A stretch of 64,000 nucleotides of DNA from Phycisphaeraceae bacterium. GTDB taxonomy: Bacteria > Planctomycetota > Phycisphaerae > Phycisphaerales > UBA1924. Made by a program: the position numbers and the translations under genes. The stretch is taken from assembly GCA_019636795.1 (NCBI GenBank), contig JAHBWW010000005.1:283632-347631 (forward strand), given 5' to 3'. Shown piece by piece: positions 1 to 7,714 of this stretch (its first letter is position 1; each line of letters opens with the position of its first letter). The notes under the pieces are model-generated. The model searched no databases, was not told where the DNA came from, and saw only the letters and a program-made list of their open reading frames with translations.

Positions 1-412
1 GATAGAGCGCGAGCGTCGCCAGAATCCTCGATTCAAGCGACCGAAACGGATCCGTTGCTTCTTCCGGCAGCGTGCGAAGGTCTTCCCTCGGATCTCCCGA
101 TTCTGGGGAGTTCTGCTCGAATGCACCCACATCGCTTCCCGAGGGGTTGGCGCGGGCAAGATCTGCCTCAGGCCGCGGACTCACAACGTCAACACTCGCA
201 GCCGCACCGGAACCGGGCTTGGCCGATTTCAGTTGTGCCAGAGCCGTGGTGAGCGTTTTGAGGCCGCTGTTCTCGAATCGCACAGTCAGGCGCTGACACG
301 GTTTCCCCTCATGCATGGCACTGACAGCAGCGGTTACAGCTCCGACTCCCCACTCGGGCTTGCCGCGGTGAACAATCCGGTCCCCAGGCTTCCACTTCAC
401 GTCATTGGTCAT
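1..412 (-). CDS. DUF3553-like protein, 3' end cut by window edge
   Basis: A minus-strand frame opens at an ATG at 412 and stays open for 137 codons to the left edge, so the C-terminus is missing. The N-terminus reads MTNDVKWKPGDRIVHRGKPE followed by WGVG, which resembles the short DUF3553 module (PGDRV..H...PEWGxG). That module carries a beta-barrel-like fold and often sits at the end of UvrD-like helicases or stands alone. The residues after about 60 are low-complexity and acidic. An AAGGA Shine-Dalgarno sequence lies six bases before the ATG. The function is unknown. The gene is divergent from rpoZ. Confidence 0.6.
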   Translation of the reverse strand, partial: MTNDVKWKPGDRIVHRGKPEWGVGAVTAAVSAMHEGKPCQRLTVRFENSGLKTLTTALAQLKSAKPGSGAAASVDVVSPRPEADLARANPSGSDVGAFEQNSPESGDPREDLRTLPEEATDPFRSLESRILATLALY

Positions 413-597
413 GTGCGTTCCTTGGGTGTCACCCCGCACGATCTTCCGCTGCACCCCCGCTGCGGGCAGGACCCCTCTGGCCTCCACCCGCCGATCGGCC
501 TACAGTCTCTGTTGCACCGGCACAGGCACCGCCCCCTCGAGCGTCCGGGGGTCGAATCCCGAAAAGGGTGCCCAGTCCTCAATCAAGAGAGTAGCAG

Positions 598-849
598 ATG
601 ATCGAAGCATTGAAAAGTGACGACATTATCAACAAAGTCGGTGGCCGCTTCAAACTTTGCTCACTCATCCAGCGCAGGCTGAACCAGATCCTCGATGGCT
701 CACGTCCTCTCGTCGAACGACAGGGACGTACCGACCTCGAACTCGTCATCGAAGAAATTATTCAGGACAAGATCACCCTCGAGTTCATCGACAACCACGC
801 GGCCACCTCGACCACGTCAGCTTCGGCCAACGATGACCTCCTCCTCTGA
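598..849 (+). CDS. rpoZ: DNA-directed RNA polymerase omega subunit
   Basis: This 83-residue protein has the omega layout: an N-terminal segment with VGGRFKLCSLIQRRLNQIL, a short basic stretch (residues 30-40) and ELVIEEIIQDKITLE. In the family this subunit helps fold and assemble the beta' subunit of RNA polymerase. The length fits planctomycete omega proteins. The ATG follows a purine-rich AAGAGAG. The next gene, a phosphopantothenoylcysteine decarboxylase, starts 11 bases downstream. The rpoZ-coaBC neighbourhood is common in bacteria and supports both calls. Confidence 0.85.
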   Translation: MIEALKSDDIINKVGGRFKLCSLIQRRLNQILDGSRPLVERQGRTDLELVIEEIIQDKITLEFIDNHAATSTTSASANDDLLL

Positions 850-860
850 CGCGACTGCCC

Positions 861-1502
861 GTGCAACCCCAGCCTTCCGAATCGCAGGACCACACTTCGA
901 GCCCATCACTCGACCCCAAGACCCTCGCGCCCAAACTCGCTGGCAGGCGGGTGCTTGTTTGCGTCACCGGAGGCATAGCAGCCTACAAAACCTGCACCAT
1001 CGTCAGTCGTCTCGCGCAGGCCGATTGCAACGTGACGGTGGCCATGACCGACGCAGCCACGCATTTCGTCGCGCCGCTGACGTTCCAAGCGCTATCGGCC
1101 CGGCATGTCTACACCTCGGCCTGGGAGCATGTGGAATCCAAGGATCCGCAGCACATCGCACTTGCGAGTTCTCTTGACGCAGCCATTGTCGCCCCATGCA
1201 CGATGGACTGCATGGCCCGTCTCGCCAATGGCCTGACGAGCGATGTCGTCTGCCTCATTCTCTCAGCCATCGATCGGGCCCGCACGCCCGTTCTGCTCGC
1301 GCCTGCCATGAACTCGGTTATGTGGGCCCAGCCTGCCACGCAGCGCAACGCCCGCCAACTGGCAGATGACGGGTTCACGCTTGTCGGCCCCGGGGACGGA
1401 TGGCAAGCCTGTCGCCACATCGGCAGCGGGCGCATGGCAGAGCCTGAGCACATCGTCCAAGCCTTGCTCGAAGCCCTTCCGAAAGTTTCAAACCACGCCT
1501 AA
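861..1502 (+). CDS. coaC: Phosphopantothenoylcysteine decarboxylase (CoaC-type flavoprotein)
   Basis: This 213-residue protein contains only the flavoprotein half of CoaBC. It shows TGGIAAYKT near residue 37, the PAMNSVMW substrate-recognition motif near residue 149 and GSGRMAEP near residue 188. The family removes the cysteine carboxyl group from 4'-phosphopantothenoylcysteine during coenzyme A synthesis, using FMN. The synthetase (CoaB) half is absent and would have to be encoded elsewhere. The start chosen is a GTG at 861. A start nearer the TGGIAAYKT motif cannot be excluded, because the first 28 residues are low-complexity. It is probably cotranscribed with rpoZ. Confidence 0.85.
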   Translation: MQPQPSESQDHTSSPSLDPKTLAPKLAGRRVLVCVTGGIAAYKTCTIVSRLAQADCNVTVAMTDAATHFVAPLTFQALSARHVYTSAWEHVESKDPQHIALASSLDAAIVAPCTMDCMARLANGLTSDVVCLILSAIDRARTPVLLAPAMNSVMWAQPATQRNARQLADDGFTLVGPGDGWQACRHIGSGRMAEPEHIVQALLEALPKVSNHA

Positions 1503-1517
1503 ACTCAGACCCCACCA

Positions 1518-1605
1518 GGAGAGGTGGCAGAGCGGTTGAATGCGCCGGATTCGAAATCCGGTATGGCGGTTTCCGTCATCGGGGGTTCGAATCCCCCCCT
1601 CTCCG
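1518..1605 (+). tRNA. tRNA-Ser (anticodon CGA)
   Basis: The acceptor stem GGAGAGG (1518-1524) pairs with CCTCTCC (1598-1604), followed by discriminator G1605. The anticodon loop TTCGAAA gives anticodon CGA. A long variable arm (about 1561-1580) and the T arm GGGGG-TTCGAAT-CCCCC (1581-1597) are typical of a class II serine tRNA. CCA is not encoded. Confidence 0.95.
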
Positions 1606-1695
1606 TTTCGAAACATCGTCAACGCGGCGCATCTCGCCTGGTGCAGGCAAATGCGCCTCTCTCGGGGCTCAGCGTTTGCCAACACGCAGGCCCAA

Positions 1696-2163
1696 TCACG
1701 GTATTTCGGGCTCGACCAGTTTCGCCAGCATCTCAAGCGATTCCTGCCACCCGAGGTAGCAGAACTCGATCGGAATCGCCGTGGGGACGTTTTCCTGCAC
1801 GATGGTCAGTTCCGTGCCGCACATCACTGATCCCAGCGTAACCGTAACCTGCATTTCGCCAGGCAGATTCGGATCCTCAAAGCGATCGTTGTAGCGAATG
1901 CGCTCAAAGGGCGTGAGTTCTGCAAACGTGCCGCCAAATGCGTGGCTTTGTCCGGTGCCGAAGTTCGTGAACGACATCCGGTACCCGCCACCAACGCGAG
2001 CATCCATGTGATGCACTTGCGCCACAAAACCATGCGGCGGAAACCACTTCACCATCGCTTCCGGTTCAAGAAACGCGCGATATACCCGCTCGGGCGGCGC
2101 ACGCAGCACGCGATGCAACCGAACCGTATTGCCCGCGACATGATTCGATCCCGATTCACTCAC
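1696..2163 (-). CDS. SRPBCC/AHSA1-domain protein
   Basis: This 155-residue protein has the AHSA1 (activator of Hsp90 ATPase homologue) form of the SRPBCC fold. It has VRLHRVLRAPPERVYRAF at residues 14-31, then MVKWFPP, a GGGYRMSF strand, and a C-terminal helix with GWQESLEMLAKLVEP. Members bind small hydrophobic ligands, but the ligand here is not predictable. It is the last gene of a minus-strand cluster with an ArsR regulator, a second SRPBCC protein and a DUF1579 protein. A gap of about 130 bases separates it from the DUF1579 gene. Confidence 0.8.
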   Translation of the reverse strand: MSESGSNHVAGNTVRLHRVLRAPPERVYRAFLEPEAMVKWFPPHGFVAQVHHMDARVGGGYRMSFTNFGTGQSHAFGGTFAELTPFERIRYNDRFEDPNLPGEMQVTVTLGSVMCGTELTIVQENVPTAIPIEFCYLGWQESLEMLAKLVEPEIP

Positions 2164-2293
2164 GACTAGCCTCCAGTTTCTCGACCAACTCTGTCATCGC
2201 TCTGCAGCAGCCTTGACCGCCTTCAACGCCTGCAAACCGCGAGGCGCTGCTTTCGCAACGGGCGCGGTCTCTCCTCTGACTCGATGCTCAACG

Positions 2294-2773
2294 TCACTTC
2301 ACCCGGTGGAAGTCCATCGACATCAACTGCGTCCACTTTCCGTCTTCTCCGAGTACCTCCGAGCGAAACGCGCGATGATCGGGCGTCTTGAACACGGTGA
2401 TGTCGCGGTACTTCGTCTTCTTGCTCGGGTCGTCAAATCGAGGCCCCTCGGCTTCGAGCACGAGCGTGTTGTCGCCTTCGAGCCATCCTGAGTAGACCCA
2501 CATGTGCGTCATCATCGAGCCGATCCACGAGCCGACATACTTTCCCGACCCGATGTGAAAGCCACAGGTCATGATCATCGTCGCCTCGCCGCCGCCGGGC
2601 ATCTCGCCCTTCGATTCGCCGACTACCCACAAGTCGCCGATGGCGCGCACGGTCTCGATCCCATCGAACTTGACGGGCGGGCCGCCTGGCTCGGCTGGGC
2701 ATTCACTGTCGTAGCGCCATTTGCCAACGAAACGCTTGAGCCACTCATGTTCACGGACAGCACTTTCCATCAT
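2294..2773 (-). CDS. DUF1579 family protein
   Basis: This 159-residue cytoplasmic protein opens with EHEWLKRFVGKWRYDSE, the beginning typical of DUF1579, and continues with CGFHIGSGKYVGSWIGSM and MWVYSGWLEGD. The family has a lipocalin-like beta barrel and no assigned reaction. It is often found with ArsR-SRPBCC pairs, as here. The ATG at 2773 is preceded by a second possible Met codon only one codon downstream. Confidence 0.8.
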   Translation of the reverse strand: MMESAVREHEWLKRFVGKWRYDSECPAEPGGPPVKFDGIETVRAIGDLWVVGESKGEMPGGGEATMIMTCGFHIGSGKYVGSWIGSMMTHMWVYSGWLEGDNTLVLEAEGPRFDDPSKKTKYRDITVFKTPDHRAFRSEVLGEDGKWTQLMSMDFHRVK

Positions 2774-2899
2774 CGCTCGACTCCTTCATCCGTTCGAGAA
2801 CTCTCCAAGATTGACTGCCTGATTTGACTTCAACCAGGCGAGGCTTGCGCATCCTCTGTCTCGGTTCCCGGCACACAATAGAGATTTGTACGGTATATG

Positions 2900-3352
2900 T
2901 CAAGTACGCATTTCCGCAATCTGACGCACCCGCTCAAGCCCAAAATCCCAGCCAGTATGCACGCCTTCGCGGTGCTCAGCCGTGATAAGCCCCATCGCCC
3001 GGTGCGTCAGTTTCAGCATCGCTCCGCCGGGCATGCTGCTGACGCGATACTGCACATGCGACACCGCCGGGTACGACATGAACATCGGCCCACTGATCTC
3101 GAGCAGCGTCGGAGGCTTGATCACCTGCACATGTCCCCACCAGTGCCCCCGACCCTCTCCAAGATCCCTGAACCAACGCCCGCCAGGCCACGCTTCGAGC
3201 ACCATCGGAAATGGCGATCCATCCGGCATCTGTCCTTCGGGGCCAACTTCTGCCAGAATGGCTTTGAACACTGCTTCGGGTTCAGCCTTGATCTCCAGTT
3301 CACGCATCACGCACAGCGTACTGATCTCGCTTTCGAGCATACTTGTCATCAC
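2900..3352 (-). CDS. SRPBCC-domain protein, ArsR partner
   Basis: This 150-residue SRPBCC protein has the strand-helix start VMRELEIKAEPEAVFKAIL, then WPGGRWFRDLG, HVQVIKPPTLLEISGP and a C-terminal helix ending ERVRQIAEM. Its first codons overlap the arsR stop by four bases (ATGA), so the two are almost certainly translationally coupled. Pairs of ArsR-type regulator and SRPBCC protein are widespread. The ligand of the SRPBCC partner is usually unknown and is not visible here. Confidence 0.8.
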   Translation of the reverse strand: MMTSMLESEISTLCVMRELEIKAEPEAVFKAILAEVGPEGQMPDGSPFPMVLEAWPGGRWFRDLGEGRGHWWGHVQVIKPPTLLEISGPMFMSYPAVSHVQYRVSSMPGGAMLKLTHRAMGLITAEHREGVHTGWDFGLERVRQIAEMRT

Positions 3353-3720
3353 TCACCGCCCTTTCTCTTCTTTGCTTTCTTGCCGGCTTCTTCCAAGGCG
3401 AGCATCTCCGCACGCGACTTGATCCGATCCGTCTGATGGGTCCAGTACCGCTCGAATGACTGCGTCCACTCGTGCACAGCCTTCAGTTTTGCCGCATTGA
3501 GCGAATACATCCGTTCCCTCCCTCGCTTCCTCGCCGCCACGATCCCGACCTCGCGGAGCACCGACAGATGCTTCGAGACCGTCGGCTGCGCCAGATCGAG
3601 TTCCTTCACAATGAACCCGACCGGCTGCTCTCCGCTGCGAGCCAGAACCTCGATGATGTCGCGCCGTCGCTCTTCAGCAATGGCGTTGAACACATCCGAT
3701 GTCGTCGCTGATCTGGCCAT
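3349..3720 (-). CDS. ArsR-type transcriptional regulator
   Basis: This 123-residue winged-helix protein has VFNAIAEERRRDIIEVLA (residues 10-27), recognition helix region LAQPTVSKHLSVLREVGIV and wing RKRGRERMYSLN. It lacks the Cys metal box of metal-sensing ArsR proteins, so it may sense something else or work through its SRPBCC partner. The C-terminal tail is Lys/Arg rich. The ATG at 3720 has no Shine-Dalgarno sequence, and the -10 box lies only six bases upstream, so the mRNA may be leaderless. It heads the ArsR-SRPBCC-DUF1579-SRPBCC cluster. Confidence 0.88.
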   Translation of the reverse strand: MARSATTSDVFNAIAEERRRDIIEVLARSGEQPVGFIVKELDLAQPTVSKHLSVLREVGIVAARKRGRERMYSLNAAKLKAVHEWTQSFERYWTHQTDRIKSRAEMLALEEAGKKAKKRKGGE

Positions 3721-3726
3721 GATCGT

Positions 3727-3754
3727 ATCATATTCCCATAAAGGAATACGTCAA
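3727..3754 (-). promoter_or_regulatory. arsR promoter with palindromic operator in the spacer
   Basis: On the minus strand TTGACG (-35, 3754-3749) and TATGAT (-10, 3732-3727) are separated by 16 bases. The palindrome TATTCC-N6-GGAATA (3731-3748) fills the spacer and touches the -10 box. Transcription would begin close to the A of the arsR ATG at 3720. The placement suits an autorepressor that blocks polymerase. This is inferred from the sequence only. Confidence 0.65.
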
Positions 3755-3789
3755 GGCCCGCCTCTCATCAATTCTTCTACTATCCCACG

Positions 3790-4587
3790 ATGCACCAATA
3801 CCACGAACTCCTCCAGCGCATCCTCGACACCGGCGTTCGCAAGCAGGACCGCACCGGCACGGGCACGCTCGCGATCTTCGGCCATCAGATGCGCTTTGAC
3901 CTCGCAGCCGGCTTCCCGCTCGTCACCACCAAGAAACTCCACACACGCTCGATCATCCACGAACTCCTCTGGTTCCTGCGAGGCGAGACCAACGTCAAGT
4001 CCCTTCAGGATGTCGGCGTCACCATCTGGAACGAGTGGGCCGACCCGCAGACCGGTGACCTCGGCCCGGTCTATGGCCATCAATGGCGAAGTTGGGCCAA
4101 GCCCGACGGAGCGTCGATCGATCAGATCGCCGGGGTCGTCGAGCAGATCCGCACGAACCCCGACTCGAGGCGTCTCATCGTCACAGCATGGAATCCTGCG
4201 GATGTCGAGCGCATGGCCCTGCCGCCGTGTCACTGTTTGTTCCAGTTTCACGTCGCCGCAGGCCGATTGTCCTGCCAGTTGTATCAACGATCAGCCGACG
4301 TGTTCCTTGGAGTGCCCTTCAATATTGCCAGTTATGCGCTCCTGACGCACATGATCGCTCAGGTTGCAGGCCTCGCGCCCGGCGAGTTCATTCACACCCT
4401 TGGTGACGCGCATCTCTATGCCAACCATGTCGATCAGGCTCGCGAACAGCTCTCGCGCACGCCGCGACCGTTGCCGGTCCTTCAACTCAACCCCAAAGTG
4501 TGCGACATCTTTGCGTTCCGTTTTGAAGACATCGAGATCGCTGCCTATGACCCGCACCCGCACATCAAGGCTCCCGTCGCGGTCTGA
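3790..4587 (+). CDS. thyA: Thymidylate synthase
   Basis: This 265-residue protein is full length for ThyA. It shows [12 protein letters not shown] near the N-terminus, the catalytic cysteine in [12 protein letters not shown] (about residues 144-155), [19 protein letters not shown], and the C-terminal end IKAPVAV. It methylates dUMP to dTMP using 5,10-methylene-tetrahydrofolate and yields dihydrofolate. folA, which regenerates tetrahydrofolate, lies 0.6 kb downstream on the same strand. The gene is divergent from arsR. Confidence 0.96.
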   Translation: MHQYHELLQRILDTGVRKQDRTGTGTLAIFGHQMRFDLAAGFPLVTTKKLHTRSIIHELLWFLRGETNVKSLQDVGVTIWNEWADPQTGDLGPVYGHQWRSWAKPDGASIDQIAGVVEQIRTNPDSRRLIVTAWNPADVERMALPPCHCLFQFHVAAGRLSCQLYQRSADVFLGVPFNIASYALLTHMIAQVAGLAPGEFIHTLGDAHLYANHVDQAREQLSRTPRPLPVLQLNPKVCDIFAFRFEDIEIAAYDPHPHIKAPVAV

Positions 4588-4627
4588 GCCGAAGCGCGGG
4601 TAACGAAGGTTTTGTACACTGTCAGGC

Positions 4628-5200
4628 ATGCGACAGGACGCCATTCTCCGCCGGGCCCAATTCGACGACAAGGTTATCAACTACTGGATGGTGAGTACGG
4701 TCATCATCTGTGTCTTCTCGATCGTGGGGGTGGTGGTCCTGCCGATTCTGTTGATCGTTCTTCGCCCGATTCTCAGACGCTACCTCGATCGCATCAGTTG
4801 CGAGCTCACCGAGCGGTCGCTCATTCTTCGTAAGGGGTGGCTCAATCGCGTGGAAAAGACCATCCCGCTCGACAAGATCACGGACCTGGCCATGTTTCAA
4901 GGTCCGATCATGCGGGCCATGAATCTCCAGGGCTTCAGGGTCGAGACCGCAGGTTCGGGCGGCGCAGCCACCGGGTATCTGGTCAGCATGGTCGGCATCA
5001 TCGACACGATGGAATTCCGGGATGCTGTCTTGTCACAAAAAGATGCGGTCGAGTCAGTCGGCCGAACGGCACCCCTGCCGACCCCGACGCCCTCAGCGTC
5101 CAATGAAACCGGGAGCGACCAGGCCTACCTCCGCGAAATCCGTGACATCCTGGCCCGCATCGAAACATGCCTTCTGTCCGACCGCAAACCCCACGACTGA
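4628..5200 (+). CDS. PH-domain (bPH2-type) membrane protein
   Basis: This 190-residue protein begins with a short cytoplasmic segment. A hydrophobic segment follows at about residues 20-46 (WMVSTVIICVFSIVGVVVLP and following), then a bacterial PH-like domain with ELTERSLILRKGWLNRVEKT and IPLDKITDL. A coiled C-terminal helix ends the protein. The pattern is that of the YdbS/YdbT-like bPH2 family, whose role is undefined. It lies between thyA and folA with short spacers and is probably cotranscribed with them. Confidence 0.75.
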   Translation: MRQDAILRRAQFDDKVINYWMVSTVIICVFSIVGVVVLPILLIVLRPILRRYLDRISCELTERSLILRKGWLNRVEKTIPLDKITDLAMFQGPIMRAMNLQGFRVETAGSGGAATGYLVSMVGIIDTMEFRDAVLSQKDAVESVGRTAPLPTPTPSASNETGSDQAYLREIRDILARIETCLLSDRKPHD

Positions 5201-5222
5201 CGCCAGGGCCCTATCCTCGCCT

Positions 5223-5738
5223 GTGCCTCTTTCCATGATCGTTGCCATGGGTCGGAACCGGGTTATCGGGAACATGGGCTCGATCCCGTGGCGTCTTCGC
5301 GCTGACTTTCAGCACTTCCGCCGGACCACCATGGGTCATGCTGTCATTATGGGACGCAAGACCTGGGAGAGCCTCCCGACAAAGCCCCTATCGGGGCGGC
5401 TCAATATCGTGTTGACATCGCAGAGCGAATTCGAGGCCCCGCCCGAAGTCCGAATTGTGCACAGCCTAGAGCGCGCACTTGCTCTTTGTGCGGACGATCC
5501 CGAGCCTTTCGTCATCGGCGGGGGAGAGATCTATCACATGGCTCTGCCTCTGGCTCAACGTATCTATAGAACAGTGGTCGATCTCGAACCTGCTGGGGAC
5601 GCCACCTTTCCGGATCTGGGGCCCGAGTGGCAAGTGAGGCGCGAGTCTCGCTATGAACCACAGGGTGATCACACTCCCGAATTTGTGATCCAGGTTCTGG
5701 AACGGGAAATGATCGAGAGCGACAAAGCCGGGTCATAA
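5223..5738 (+). CDS. folA: Dihydrofolate reductase
   Basis: The frame shows MIVAMGRNRVIGNMGSIPWR, HFRRTTMGHAVIMGRKTWES, the IVLTS strand, VIGGGEIYHMALPLA and an acidic C-terminal segment, all standard for DHFR. It reduces dihydrofolate to tetrahydrofolate with NADPH. The start chosen is GTG at 5223, giving 171 residues and a normal-length first strand. ATG at 5235 is the alternative. The open frame extends upstream over the end of the PH-domain gene but without homology. It pairs functionally with thyA. Confidence 0.93.
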   Translation: MPLSMIVAMGRNRVIGNMGSIPWRLRADFQHFRRTTMGHAVIMGRKTWESLPTKPLSGRLNIVLTSQSEFEAPPEVRIVHSLERALALCADDPEPFVIGGGEIYHMALPLAQRIYRTVVDLEPAGDATFPDLGPEWQVRRESRYEPQGDHTPEFVIQVLEREMIESDKAGS

Positions 5739-5863
5739 CCTCAGTCAGGACTTCTCGGAACATTGCCCAGGCGGCGATGGCCGGCGGTTGGCACTATTTG
5801 TACGGACTATGTACGCATCAGTTTGTGTCTGGTGGGGTGGAAAGTGCAAAAAGTCAAAATCGT

Positions 5864-5941
5864 CTTGTGAAACAGGTTGCCGCTTTTGCGGGCGCGTGTA
5901 CCTTCCAGTGTGGGTCAGGAACGAATCGTTCGTTTCACAAG
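5864..5941. promoter_or_regulatory. Inverted repeats upstream of the paralogue array
   Basis: In the 253-base gap before the first array gene there are two symmetrical elements. CTTGTGAAAC (5864-5873) and GTTTCACAAG (5932-5941) form a perfect 10-base inverted repeat. Just inside the right arm, AACGAA-TCG-TTCGTT (5920-5934) is a compact palindrome. They could be regulator sites or arms of an RNA structure. No clear -35/-10 pair was found. Confidence 0.4.
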
Positions 5942-5991
5942 TATCGTGGTTGATTGTTCACCACCAGAGTAGAGATGTGAGGAGATTTTTC

Positions 5992-6618
5992 ATGAAGAAT
6001 GCAATCGCTCTTATCGTCGTTGCGGGTCTTGCAGCTGCTGCTTCCGCTCAGGATTTCGAGATTTCCGTTGTCGCCCCGAATGAGGTCGCTCCGGGCGCTA
6101 CCTACACCGTTGAGTTCTGGGGCTCGGTCAGTGGCGCTCCGTGGGTGCAGGGCACCAGTGCGATGTCCGGCTTCGGCATCGACGCGGTCGCCTCGGCTGG
6201 TGCAGCCGGCGTCGGCGGCGTTGCTAATCAGGTCATCGCTAGCTGGGCTTCGGGCTTCGGCACTGCTGGCACCATCCAGGGCGCCAACATCGTCGGTACC
6301 TCGGGTGGCCAGCTCGCCAACCTGTTCGGGTTCCTGAACCCCAACATCAACATGAGCAACCCGATCCTCCTGTTCTCCTTCGATGTGACCGTTGCCAACG
6401 GGTTCTTCGGCACGATCACCTACTCGGCTGCAAACCCCAACGTCAACGGCGGCCTGTCCTTCTACCCCGTCAGCACTGACGGCGCGTCGATCATCGCCCC
6501 GAATGACTCGGGCACGACCCTCACCCTGCTGAGCGCTTCGACTCGTATCATCCCGGCTCCCGCTTCGCTGGCCCTCCTCGGCCTCGGCGGCATGGTCGCT
6601 GGTCGCCGTCGCCGCTAA
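5992..6618 (+). CDS. PxP-CTERM array protein A (secreted)
   Basis: This 208-residue protein starts at ATG 5992 after AGGAG; the open frame upstream lacks a start with a ribosome site. It has a Sec signal peptide (MKNAIALIVVAGLAAAASAQ) and then the family core: YTVEFWGSV, AMSGFGIDAV, GTSGGQLANLFGFLNPN, NPILLFSF, NPNVNGGLSFYP and APNDSGTTLTL. The C-terminus has a sorting-like tail IIPAPASLALLGLGGMVAGR plus Arg residues. By analogy with PEP-CTERM proteins it is probably processed at the membrane and displayed or released. It is the first of nine paralogues and has its own terminator. Its function is unknown. Confidence 0.85.
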   Translation: MKNAIALIVVAGLAAAASAQDFEISVVAPNEVAPGATYTVEFWGSVSGAPWVQGTSAMSGFGIDAVASAGAAGVGGVANQVIASWASGFGTAGTIQGANIVGTSGGQLANLFGFLNPNINMSNPILLFSFDVTVANGFFGTITYSAANPNVNGGLSFYPVSTDGASIIAPNDSGTTLTLLSASTRIIPAPASLALLGLGGMVAGRRRR

Positions 6619-6962
6619 TCACCGCGGTCGGTTGATCTGAATCGACTTTCGGAGGCCCCGATCACCTGATCGGGGCCTCTTCTTTTTGTTATAGCGGACT
6701 TGGGGTGTAAAAATGCTCTCGCACAGATATAGGGTATAATAACCAAGAATGGTGACTTACCTACCCGGTCGAGGGGAAATTTTGAGAGTGGGTCGTCACA
6801 AAGCGCAATTATTTTCAAAAGTTGTTGGCAAAACTCGAATTCAGGGGTTGAACCGTTCCTAGGAATCGGATATCTTGTTGGTGCACCCCATCCGAGACGT
6901 GGGGAGGAACACAGGCCATTCAAGTTGAATGGACACCAAATCTCTTGAGAGGAGAGTCTGAC
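6619..6962 (+). promoter_or_regulatory. Intergenic region upstream of array gene B
   Basis: These 344 bases hold the terminator of gene A and then a long AT-richer leader. TATAAT at 6735-6740 is a perfect -10 box, but no good -35 is seen 16-18 bases upstream. CCATTCAA-G-TTGAATGG at 6916-6932 is a perfect palindrome 30 bases before the gene B ATG and could be an operator or RNA hairpin. No gene is seen here. Confidence 0.5.
6652..6688 (+). terminator. Rho-independent terminator after array gene A
   Basis: A perfect 12-base-pair stem GAGGCCCCGATC / GATCGGGGCCTC (6652-6663 and 6668-6679) with loop ACCT is followed by a T-rich run. Confidence 0.92.
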
Positions 6963-7583
6963 ATGAAGAATCTGTTTGCGATCGCAGCTGTTGCCGGCCT
7001 TGCCGGTGCTTCCATGGCTGGTGGTTTCACCGTGTACGCCGTTGCTCCGGCAGTGGTGAACCCCGGTGACACCTACACCGTCGAGTTCTGGGCCGAGTTC
7101 AGCGACGCCCGCTTCATCAATGGTACCGGCGTGGGTACCAGCGCAATCGCTGGTTTCGGTCTTGATGCGCTCGGCACCGGCAACATCGCCGGCGTCAGCA
7201 CCGCCAGCATCAACGCCAGCCTCCTGTTCGGTTCGAACACTGGCGTCGCTGGTGGCGGCAACGTGACTGGCATCATCGGTGGCCAGTTGGCCAACCTCTT
7301 CGGCTTCCTGAACCCCAACATCAATCAGAACAACCCGATCATGTTGTTCACCATTGATGTGACCGCGGGCGCTGGTGGCTTCATCACCTACACCGCTGGC
7401 AACCCGAACGTCAACGGCGGCCTGTCCTTCTACCCGGACAGCCAGGACGGTGCTTCGATCGTTGCTCCCAATGATCCCAGCACCTCGCTGAACTTCATCG
7501 GCGCTTCGACGTTCGTCGTCCCCGCCCCGGCTTCGCTGGCCCTCCTCGGCCTCGGCGCCATGGCGGCCCGTCGTCGTCGCTAA
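6963..7583 (+). CDS. PxP-CTERM array protein B (secreted)
   Basis: This 206-residue paralogue of protein A starts at ATG 6963, preceded by GAGAGGAGAG. The signal peptide is MKNLFAIAAVAGLAGASMAG. The core motifs are FTVYAVAPAVVNPGDTYTVE, GFGLDALGTGN, GGQLANLFGFLNPN, NPIMLFTID, NPNVNGGLSFYP and APNDPSTSLNF. The tail is VVPAPASLALLGLGAMAARR plus Arg. The last 66 coding bases and the following 24 bases are identical to those of gene C, so one copy has recently been copied or converted. It has its own terminator. Its function is unknown. Confidence 0.85.
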   Translation: MKNLFAIAAVAGLAGASMAGGFTVYAVAPAVVNPGDTYTVEFWAEFSDARFINGTGVGTSAIAGFGLDALGTGNIAGVSTASINASLLFGSNTGVAGGGNVTGIIGGQLANLFGFLNPNINQNNPIMLFTIDVTAGAGGFITYTAGNPNVNGGLSFYPDSQDGASIVAPNDPSTSLNFIGASTFVVPAPASLALLGLGAMAARRRR

Positions 7584-7608
7584 TCTCTCTGGTCCTACTC
7601 TGAGTTAG
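7519..7608 (+). repeat. 90-bp identical repeat, copy 1 (end of gene B)
   Basis: Every base from 7519 to 7608 matches 8259-8348 (offset 740). The repeat covers the sorting-tail codons, the stop and the start of the 3' UTR. Similarity continues with a few changes into the terminator. Confidence 0.95.
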
Positions 7609-7618
7609 ATCAACCACG

Positions 7619-7655
7619 CAGCCCCGGTCGTTTCCCGATCGGGGCTGTCTTTCTT
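7619..7655 (+). terminator. Rho-independent terminator after array gene B
   Basis: CAGCCCCGGTC (7619-7629) pairs with GATCGGGGCTG (7637-7647, one G-U), followed by TCTTTCTT. It is closely related to the terminator after gene C. Confidence 0.88.
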
Positions 7656-7714
7656 GAGCAAATGAATCTGGCATGTCCAGTGCACTGCTAGACCGCACAT
7701 AGGAGCAAATTTAT

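Noticed and set aside
535..580. Possible tRNA T-arm (GGGGGTCGAATCCC) upstream of rpoZ
   Set aside because: Only four base pairs form, with an eight-base loop, and no acceptor or anticodon arm can be drawn around it.
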